A stretch of DNA of 64,000 nucleotides, from positions 44,589 through 108,588 of the forward strand of contig JAAVCL010000002.1 of the NCBI GenBank assembly GCA_014802335.1, given 5' to 3'. Positions 57,465 through 64,000 of the stretch are shown here, piece after piece (the stretch's first letter is position 1; the number at the start of each line of letters is the position of its first letter). This stretch comes from Bacteroides sp. (lineage in GTDB: Bacteria > Bacteroidota > Bacteroidia > Bacteroidales > Muribaculaceae). The notes beneath the pieces are model-generated. The model saw only the letters and a program-made list of their open reading frames with translations, was not told the origin of the DNA and did no database searches. The position numbers and the translations under genes are program-made.

Positions 57465-57941
57465 TTAGAATCTGAAATGAGCGAACGCGCGGTTAGCCTC
57501 AGCCATGCGGTGCATATCTTCTTTTCTCTTGAAGGCACCACCCTGGTCGTTGAAAGCGTCAACGATTTCGGCAGCGAGCTTATCGGCCATAGTTTTACCG
57601 CCGCGTTTGCGTGCGTAATTGATAAGGTTTTTCATAGAGATAGACTCCTTGCGGTCAGGACGAATCTCAGTAGGCACCTGGAAAGTAGCACCGCCGACAC
57701 GGCGAGACTTAACTTCCACCGTAGGAGTTACATTTTCGAGAGCTTTTTTCCAGATCTCGAGAGCAGACTTCTCCTCATTGGGCATTTTAGACTTAACAGT
57801 CTCCAATGCGGTGTAGAAAATGGTGTAAGCGGTGTTCTTTTTACCATCATACATCAGATGGTTAACGAACTTAGTAACCTTAACATCATGGAAAACGGGA
57901 TCGGGAAGGATCACCCTTTTCTTAGGCTTAGCTTTTCTCAT
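57465..57941 (-). CDS. rpsG: 30S ribosomal protein S7
   Basis: 158 residues with [20 protein letters not shown] and [20 protein letters not shown]. Fifteen bases before fusA. Confidence 0.97.
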   Translation of the reverse strand: MRKAKPKKRVILPDPVFHDVKVTKFVNHLMYDGKKNTAYTIFYTALETVKSKMPNEEKSALEIWKKALENVTPTVEVKSRRVGGATFQVPTEIRPDRKESISMKNLINYARKRGGKTMADKLAAEIVDAFNDQGGAFKRKEDMHRMAEANRAFAHFRF

Positions 57942-58083
57942 TTTAGAGCAAAATGTGTTTATGTTTTGATTTCGGCTGCTTTTGCAATCTTCAATCCGAC
58001 TCTCTTGCCGGATTTACTCAACCATTAGCCATCCAATAATCAAAAACGGATTAGAATTTGATTGATTTGTAAGAGGCAGTTAA

Positions 58084-58467
58084 TTATTTTTTAGCTGCTT
58101 TAGGACGTTTAGCACCATATTTTGAACGACGCTGAGTGCGACCCTGCACGCCGGCAGTATCGAGTGTGCCACGCACGATGTGATAACGCACACCGGGGAG
58201 GTCTTTCACACGACCGCCACGCACCATCACGATTGAGTGCTCCTGCAGGTTGTGGCCTTCTCCGGGGATGTAGCTGTTTACTTCCTTTCCGTTGGTGAGG
58301 CGCACACGGGCCACCTTACGCATTGCGGAGTTAGGCTTCTTGGGGGTGGTGGTGTAAACACGCACACACACGCCGCGACGCTGCGGACACGAATCGAGAG
58401 CAGGAGATTTACTCTTGTCTTTCAGAACGGTACGCCCTTTTCTTACTAATTGCTGAATTGTAGGCAT
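58084..58467 (-). CDS. rpsL: 30S ribosomal protein S12
   Basis: The start at 58467 gives [20 protein letters not shown] and 127 residues; a longer frame upstream is not S12-like. The decoding loop [19 protein letters not shown] has Lys at 43, and [20 protein letters not shown] is intact, so no streptomycin-resistance change is seen at these positions. First gene of the block. Confidence 0.97.
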   Translation of the reverse strand: MPTIQQLVRKGRTVLKDKSKSPALDSCPQRRGVCVRVYTTTPKKPNSAMRKVARVRLTNGKEVNSYIPGEGHNLQEHSIVMVRGGRVKDLPGVRYHIVRGTLDTAGVQGRTQRRSKYGAKRPKAAKK

Positions 58468-58609
58468 TCTTAGTTTGTGTTTATATTTAATTTGGTAATG
58501 TCTCAATGTTGTTCGAAGACTGTTATTCCACATACGCAACAGATGCCAAACAATTAATTTTTAATTGTTTAGCTTGCGACGCAGTGTCTATCAGCTCCGA
58601 AAAGCGATG

Positions 58610-58641
58610 CAAAGATACAAAATATCAACGATTTAGCCAAA
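58610..58641 (-). promoter_or_regulatory. Promoter of the str-S10-spc-alpha block
   Basis: On the minus strand TTTG (58641-58638) and TATCTTTG (58617-58610) are spaced by exactly 20 bases, a full match to the Bacteroidota consensus. Transcription would start near 58603, leaving a leader of about 135 bases. Confidence 0.8.
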
Positions 58642-58683
58642 TTTTTCAGTAAAATTAACTCGTATTTAAACTTTTGAACACAA

Positions 58684-58709
58684 AAGGGGCGCGAATCATC
58701 GCGCCCCTT
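58684..58709 (-). terminator. Terminator of the 1526-residue secreted protein gene
   Basis: AAGGGGCGCGA pairs with TCGCGCCCCTT around a 4-base loop. It lies between the stop at 58779 and the rpsL promoter; in transcript direction it is followed by TTGTGTTC and later T-rich sequence. Confidence 0.75.
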
Positions 58710-58778
58710 GGGTTGGAGCCGGGGATTAAAACCTCGGATGTATTACGGTTACAGTCTGTTCACGACTGCGTGTTTCAA

Positions 58779-61700
58779 TTATTTAACGGCTACTTTCTTA
58801 ACAGTGTTGCCTGCTTTCACAACATATACACCCGAGCCTACAGTTACCACAGTCTTGGCTTCGCCAACACCGTTGTAAACCACGGCACCGTTCACGGCTG
58901 CAACAGTCACGTTAAGATCGTTTGCATTTAGAACCACGATGTTCTGACCTTCAACAGTTACCTTAACGGCACCGTCGTTGATTGCGTCAACACCTACTGT
59001 TGAGTAAGTTACAACACATTCGTTAGAAAGTTCAGATTCGCCATATCCTTCGTAAACTGCAGTCACGATGTAAGTGTACTGTTCGCCTTCCACAACGTTA
59101 GTATCAACATATTCTGTTTCTTCAACAAGAGCAGTGTTGATCTTAACGCCATCGCGGTAAACGTTGTAACCCATCAGAGTGAGTTTAGCATCACCGCTGC
59201 CTGAGCCTGCGGGGGTGTAAGTCACGTCATCAACCATGAGCATGAACGAGCCTGTTGCACAGCTGTTGATAGCGAAATGCTTGGCACCTGCAGGAAGGTT
59301 AACTTCGTAGAGAGTCCAATCCCCGGGAACAGTAACGGCAGCCATTACCTCCTCATATCCTGTAGGATCGGTAGAGTCAGACGTAGTGTAGAGAACTCTG
59401 ACCTTTTCGGGATAGCTTGTTGAATAGCTCTTAGCATAGAAAGAGATGGTCTGAGCCTTGCCGCTGAGTTCGGGAGAGATAGCATAGTCATCGGTTGTTC
59501 CATCGTCATAGCGGAAGAGAGCGAAGAGATACTTGGAACCGCTGTGGGCTGCGAAAGTCTGATTACCAACCTGGTCAGCATCCCAGATCCAGAATGAACC
59601 TTTGGTTGCGCCCGGGGTTATTCCGGGAACATCCATATCCTGGAATCCACCAACTTCAGATTCGTCACCGTCAACAAATGTCCAGTCACCGTATACTGCT
59701 GCAAAGGCATCAGCATCTTCGAAGTCGTCGGTGATGGGGAGAGCAACACCGTCAAGGTTAGGTTCGTTCCAAGTAAGTTTCACACCTTCGGTAGTGCTTG
59801 TGCCGGCCAGCTCAGTGGCACCGGGAAGTGTTCCAACAACAGGAGCGACAGTTACATTTGCAGTCTGGTTGTTAAGTTCGTTTTCATCTTCAGCGTAAAC
59901 GATCTTAGCGAAGTAAACGAGAGGTTCGGTAGCAACGCCCGACATTATTCTTTCAAATGCAACAGTTTCCTGCGTACCGGCAGCAAGATTAGTCAGATTT
60001 TCGGTAGCCACGAGCTCATCATCGCAATAGAGTTCCACTGAGTAAGCGGCAGCTGCCTGAGCACCTTCGTTGATAACGGTAACGTTTACATTGTAACCTT
60101 CACCTGCTTTCACAGAAGCGGGAGCGGTAATCTTACCGGCCTTAAGGTCGTGAGCAAGGATTGAACCAACCTTGAAGTTATCGAAGAATGTGTTAACATA
60201 GAACTTAGTGATACCACATACACGGAACTGGATTGTCTGGCCTGCATATTCATCGAGAGATACAGTTACCTTACCCCAACCTTCAACGCCTTCACCAACA
60301 ATGTCAACAACAGTCTTCGGACCATAAACATTCACCCATTCGCCTGTTTCAGTGCCATTAACCACTGCGATATCAACGCTTACTTCATTGATGTCGGGAG
60401 AATCGCCACCTGTAATATTGAAAGTGTCAAACGTAAGACCGGGGTTAACCATTGATTCAAGAGAGATAAGACCTGAGAAGAAGTAAGCACCCTGATCAAG
60501 ATAACTTGCTTTCACAGCAATGAAGCCATTATCGCCGTCGGAAGAAGCGATGTCATCCAAATCTTCATCTGTTAAGATCGATACAGAACCACTGCCGATT
60601 GCCGAGAGACCCCAGATGTAGCTGAGAGTTCCATTTGCGAACGATTCGCTGATTCCGTCATAAGGAGTACCGACAGGAATCATTTCAGATACGGTACCCT
60701 TACCGTTACCTGCAGAATTAACTGCGAATACGGCGCGCTCAATAAAGTCTTGTTCGCCGGCTTCTACAGCTTGCTCGGTATAGCTTGTTCCGGTTACGCC
60801 CTGTGCAACAGGAGACCAACCGCTACCGGTATACTCAGCCACGATATAAGTCACGTCGTTTGCAGTAAGAGGCAGGCCGTTAACGTCGGCTGTAACAGCT
60901 TCCCAAGTAGTAACAACTTCACCAACAGTAGAGGTGCGGCTGATAGAAACACTTGCAGGAGCAAGAGGAACGTCGAAACCTACGAATGTAGACATATTGG
61001 CCTTAAGACCCTGGCCAACAGAGTTGTAACCGATAACAGAATAGTTAACAGTACCACCTTCGGTCAGATTATCTTCATAAGAGATAGCAGCGCCGATTCC
61101 GGGATTATTGTAAGTCTTGATAACTTCACCGTCGCGAAGAATCTCAACTTTTGTAAGTTCTGTAAGGGTCTTGTTGTTCATGGTTGTTGCAGGAGTCTTG
61201 AAAGCTACAGTTGCCTTCAAGGCGCCGGTGGCATCGGGAGTAACCACGAAGTCAGAAGCGAGACCGGGAGCAAGAGCTGAGATACCTGCTTCCACAGTGA
61301 TGTTGCTAACGTTAAGATAGAACATGTTCTTGTCAGAGATACCGTGGAGACCGAGATAGTAATATCCATCTTCGTCGGGAATGATCATACCGTCAAGGGG
61401 AAGAGGATCACCACTCGGGATAACGGTAGGCTCGAGAAGAGTGGAAGTCATGGCTTCAACAGTTGCAGCCTTACCATATTTCACTTCGAGACGTTCGGGC
61501 CATGTTGCGCTGTAAGCCCAAGCTTCGAATGTTACGTTGTAAGCTTTGCCGGCCTCGAGTTTGATGGCGGGAGTGATAGCCCAGTCATCCATTTCAGCTG
61601 AAGAGCTGTAGCGAGCACGGAGGTTACCGTTATTGATTGACCAGGTGTTACCATCTTCGTTAGCATCGATAATGGTCCAGCCTTCAAGACCTACAGTGGC

Positions 61701-63359
61701 GAGGTCAGTTGTGAAAGGAGGAATATAGTCGCCAAGAGCCAACTTGTTGGTCATTGCCGGAGCAGACTGCAAACCGTCAGCCTCAGCATATACAGTGTAA
61801 TAATAGATAGTGAAGCTTTCGGGTTCAGCCACAGCTTCAGAGAATGTAAGAGCTTTCAGACCCTGAGCGGCAACTGTGCCGTCGGCACGAACCACTTTGT
61901 AAGTAAGGTTGTCATAATCAACATAACCACCGTTCACAGAGCCGGCAACAGCATCCCAGCTGATCACCATGTTGCCTTCTTCGTAAACGAGAGTTGCTTT
62001 GGTGGCTGAGGGAGTATCTGCACCAACCCAGATATTTGAAACGCGAGATTTAGGACCGTCACCTGTAGCGTTTGTAGCGTAAACTACGAAAGTGTACTTA
62101 CCTGCTTCAGTAACAGAAACGGGAATGCTGACTTCTTCACCCCAGTTTGCAGCTTTGCTTCCTACTTCTTCGCCATCAACAAGAACTTTGATGGTAAGTG
62201 CGCCCGAGCCGTTAGAACCGTCAAACAACTTGGCGGGAGCGGTGAGTTCAACAGTTCCTGCAAGAGCATCAGCATTGAACACAACTTCTACGTTTTCGCA
62301 AGCTGCGGGAGCTTTGTCTTCAGCAGCAGGCTTCGGAATGTACATACCAACAACTTCGTCGTTGTCAGCGAGCTGATAAAGGAAAGTAGCTGCACCTGTA
62401 GAAAGGTTCACTTCGTAGAGATTACCGGTTTCGTCAGCAGGACAAACGTTCCAGTACATTTTGTTGGTCTTAGTATCGATAACAGAGCTTGATACGTACT
62501 GAGAATCAACACCGGTTGCACCAACAGTTGTTAAAGAAGCATTGGTCTTGTCAATTTTCTTAAGAGTTGTGTTAACAACCTCTTCACCCGACACCTCGTA
62601 AGTAATACCGTAAAGCTGCCCGTTACCGTCGAATGCGATTGAGTTCCAATTGCCTTCGATTGGAGCAACAGCATCAACACTTACAGAAGATTCTGTAAAA
62701 TTAAGTTTTGAAAGCTGAAGAGCATTACCGGCAGCATTGTAAGTAACGCCATAAACCTGACCGCTTGTGGGGTCTAATGCATAACCACCGGCTCCGAGAA
62801 CTTCCATGGTCTCAGATTCGTAAGAACCAACGAGTTCACCTGATTCAGTATCATAGACGTCAACGTCGATCGAAAGAATCATACCAAAGAATTCGGTGTA
62901 GCTTGTGGCATAGTAATAGTTATCAACACAAACACCACCACGCTGAGCGTTAGGACCGAGATAAAGGAGTTCGGTTGCACCGGCAGCAGTGGGGAGCTGA
63001 TACATACCCACAGGCTGATTTCCCTGAGCGAAAGTATCATTGAAGATCACACTACCGTAGAGAGTGGGCACAGCTGCATTTTCCTTAGCGATGTTAGTAG
63101 TTTTCAGCACAGCCTTGCCACCTTTTGCAGACTTGAAGGCAGAAGAAGAACCCACAGTGCGGACGGGCAGCGGGTGGAAACCTTTATCACCCTTCAAAGC
63201 ACTTTTGGCAGGAGCAGCCTGTGCCTTTTCAGTTACGAGAGCCTTTTTGGCGTTAGCCTTCGGGGCTACGGCCTTTTTGGCCAATTGTGCCATCGACGGA
63301 CTTGCAACAGTCGCAGCAACGAGCACTACAGAAAAAACCCGTGTAAGAAATTTTTTCAT
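58779..63359 (-). CDS. Large secreted adhesin-like protein with cleaved-adhesin and FN3 domains
   Basis: The 1526-residue protein has a signal peptide (residues 1-24), a basic Ala/Lys-rich region (about 25-60), a propeller-like part (about 90-350), FN3-type repeats, and two or three choice-of-anchor-J/cleaved-adhesin domains, recognisable by segments such as WAITPAIKLEAGKAYNVTFE (about 595), INEVSVDIAVVNGTETGEWV and DDYAISPELSGKAQTISFY (about 1290). The last 70 residues (AAVNGAVVYNG; GSGVYVVKAGNTVKKVAVK) form a Por-like sorting tail. Family knowledge: such proteins are exported by the type IX system and sit on the surface. Just downstream is the str promoter; upstream in transcript direction is another partial secreted protein. 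Confidence 0.8.
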   Translation of the reverse strand: MKKFLTRVFSVVLVAATVASPSMAQLAKKAVAPKANAKKALVTEKAQAAPAKSALKGDKGFHPLPVRTVGSSSAFKSAKGGKAVLKTTNIAKENAAVPTLYGSVIFNDTFAQGNQPVGMYQLPTAAGATELLYLGPNAQRGGVCVDNYYYATSYTEFFGMILSIDVDVYDTESGELVGSYESETMEVLGAGGYALDPTSGQVYGVTYNAAGNALQLSKLNFTESSVSVDAVAPIEGNWNSIAFDGNGQLYGITYEVSGEEVVNTTLKKIDKTNASLTTVGATGVDSQYVSSSVIDTKTNKMYWNVCPADETGNLYEVNLSTGAATFLYQLADNDEVVGMYIPKPAAEDKAPAACENVEVVFNADALAGTVELTAPAKLFDGSNGSGALTIKVLVDGEEVGSKAANWGEEVSIPVSVTEAGKYTFVVYATNATGDGPKSRVSNIWVGADTPSATKATLVYEEGNMVISWDAVAGSVNGGYVDYDNLTYKVVRADGTVAAQGLKALTFSEAVAEPESFTIYYYTVYAEADGLQSAPAMTNKLALGDYIPPFTTDLATVGLEGWTIIDANEDGNTWSINNGNLRARYSSSAEMDDWAITPAIKLEAGKAYNVTFEAWAYSATWPERLEVKYGKAATVEAMTSTLLEPTVIPSGDPLPLDGMIIPDEDGYYYLGLHGISDKNMFYLNVSNITVEAGISALAPGLASDFVVTPDATGALKATVAFKTPATTMNNKTLTELTKVEILRDGEVIKTYNNPGIGAAISYEDNLTEGGTVNYSVIGYNSVGQGLKANMSTFVGFDVPLAPASVSISRTSTVGEVVTTWEAVTADVNGLPLTANDVTYIVAEYTGSGWSPVAQGVTGTSYTEQAVEAGEQDFIERAVFAVNSAGNGKGTVSEMIPVGTPYDGISESFANGTLSYIWGLSAIGSGSVSILTDEDLDDIASSDGDNGFIAVKASYLDQGAYFFSGLISLESMVNPGLTFDTFNITGGDSPDINEVSVDIAVVNGTETGEWVNVYGPKTVVDIVGEGVEGWGKVTVSLDEYAGQTIQFRVCGITKFYVNTFFDNFKVGSILAHDLKAGKITAPASVKAGEGYNVNVTVINEGAQAAAAYSVELYCDDELVATENLTNLAAGTQETVAFERIMSGVATEPLVYFAKIVYAEDENELNNQTANVTVAPVVGTLPGATELAGTSTTEGVKLTWNEPNLDGVALPITDDFEDADAFAAVYGDWTFVDGDESEVGGFQDMDVPGITPGATKGSFWIWDADQVGNQTFAAHSGSKYLFALFRYDDGTTDDYAISPELSGKAQTISFYAKSYSTSYPEKVRVLYTTSDSTDPTGYEEVMAAVTVPGDWTLYEVNLPAGAKHFAINSCATGSFMLMVDDVTYTPAGSGSGDAKLTLMGYNVYRDGVKINTALVEETEYVDTNVVEGEQYTYIVTAVYEGYGESELSNECVVTYSTVGVDAINDGAVKVTVEGQNIVVLNANDLNVTVAAVNGAVVYNGVGEAKTVVTVGSGVYVVKAGNTVKKVAVK

Positions 63360-63488
63360 ATTAAACCGTATGGTTTCACAATGTTTGATCCTTAATCCGC
63401 CGGGCGAAACCTTTAACCTGCGGGGACACTGAATAAATACTTTTGGTCGGCACGAGCCTAAAATATCGACAACGTGCAGACCGGATTT

Positions 63489-64000
63489 TTATCTTGCGAT
63501 TAGTTTTTTAACGAAGTTCTGTGAGGGCACGGTGATTATGTAGAGACCTGCGCGGGGCAGTGTCACTTTATAAGAACCGCGAGCCACAACGGCACCGGTG
63601 CAGTCGGCCACGATAAGTTCATCGGCGGTGCCTGCTGTCACCTCAAGGCCGGCAACATTGAGTACGAAAGCGGAATTTGCAACGCTGCTCACACCCGAAC
63701 CCATGCTTGTTTTGACATAGATTCTGTTGGACACACGTGAGAAGAGTTCACCGTCTGTGGCGCGAACCTCGTATGCATAATCCTTATTTGTCTTCAGATT
63801 TTCGAATTTGTATGAAGTCTGATCGCCAACATTAAAGTTGGTGAATGATTCAACCGGCTCAGCATCAAATTGAGTGCCATGGCCCACAACCACGTCATCG
63901 AGAGCGAGCGCACCTGAGTTGCCGTTGCGTTCGAATGTGATTTCTATCTGCTTGGTATCAGCAGGGATAGAAGTGATTTCAGTGGTCTGGCCACCTACGG
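63489..64000 (-). CDS. Secreted protein with Por-like tail (5' part outside window)
   Basis: The minus-strand frame is open to the window edge beyond the GTG at 63893, with coding-like sequence upstream (QIEITFERNGNSGALALDDV), so only the C-terminal 170 residues are visible. They show an end of a cleaved-adhesin-like domain, an FN3-like segment (YAYEVRATDGELFSRVSNRI) and a Por-like tail (RAGLYIITVPSQNFVKKLIA). Similar in build to the 1526-residue neighbour, whose start is 129 bases downstream. Confidence 0.75.
   Translation of the reverse strand, partial: VGGQTTEITSIPADTKQIEITFERNGNSGALALDDVVVGHGTQFDAEPVESFTNFNVGDQTSYKFENLKTNKDYAYEVRATDGELFSRVSNRIYVKTSMGSGVSSVANSAFVLNVAGLEVTAGTADELIVADCTGAVVARGSYKVTLPRAGLYIITVPSQNFVKKLIAR

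Larger units (their letters stand above)
58468..58778. other. Intergenic region upstream of rpsL
   Basis: 311 bases without a gene. They hold the rpsL promoter (58610-58641) and a terminator for the upstream secreted-protein gene (58684-58709); the remainder, including the region next to the stop at 58779, shows no further signal. Confidence 0.7.

Noticed and set aside
58084..58467. Streptomycin-resistance change in rpsL
   Set aside because: Lys43 and the KKPNSA and PGEGHNL loops are unchanged.

Overview
The window looks like a chromosomal segment from a member of the Bacteroidales (Bacteroidota), most likely a gut lineage near Muribaculaceae. The placement rests on promoters of the TTTG-N20-TAnnTTTG type, weak Shine-Dalgarno signals, and families typical of the order: type IX secretion plug protein, GSCFA, DUF3078, DUF3109, a SusA-like amylase, lipoprotein-type secreted proteins and Por-like C-terminal tails. 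The family-level placement is inference; no rRNA gene is present.

Region 1 (1-11.9 kb) is accessory-looking. After the C-terminal part of a membrane-anchored AraC-type regulator and an IS remnant comes a same-strand run of envelope proteins: a CHASE2 protein interrupted at a C9 tract, a FecR-like periplasmic protein, a WD40/OmpA-like protein, a TPR-caspase with an intact His/Cys dyad, a DUF4384-like protein, an LPP20-like protein and a transglutaminase-like protein. This is the best candidate in the window for an undescribed system: sensing domains, peptidoglycan-binding-like domains and two predicted Cys-dependent enzymes, all apparently exported.

Region 2 (11.9-18.9 kb) holds parE, coaD, an S41 protease and three envelope proteins. 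A 196-bp element with perfect 22-bp inverted ends lies over the end of coaD and supplies its stop codon. Region 3 (18.9-22.1 kb) is repeat-rich and AT-rich: two 160-166-bp tandem units with inverted ends, a long hairpin, a C10-peptidase-like lipoprotein whose catalytic His appears lost, and a secreted protein with a Por-like tail.

Region 4 (22.2-39.9 kb) is mixed housekeeping and envelope: ClC channel, SusA-like amylase, GSCFA protein, subtilisin-like protease, a TPR sensor kinase-like protein lacking an H-box, UvrD-type helicase, type I pullulanase, tRNA-Arg(CCG), ung, type IX plug protein, DUF3109 protein and cardiolipin synthase. The two GH13 enzymes fit alpha-glucan breakdown.

Region 5 (40-58.5 kb) is one long minus-strand ribosomal block: rpsL-rpsG-fusA-rpsJ through the S10 and spc clusters to secY-map-infA-rpmJ-rpsM-rpsK-rpsD-rpoA-rplQ. 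It has a clear promoter before rpsL, several structured gaps between genes, and a strong bidirectional terminator at its end. rpmJ and rpmD are included although very short. Region 6 (58.7-64 kb) holds a 1526-residue secreted adhesin-like protein and the C-terminal part of a similar secreted protein that runs off the window.

A short motif centred on GTTTAAAC recurs in intergenic sites around 1.1, 1.3, 3.7, 23.7 and 38.4 kb. Function calls come from reading motifs by eye; no database search was possible.
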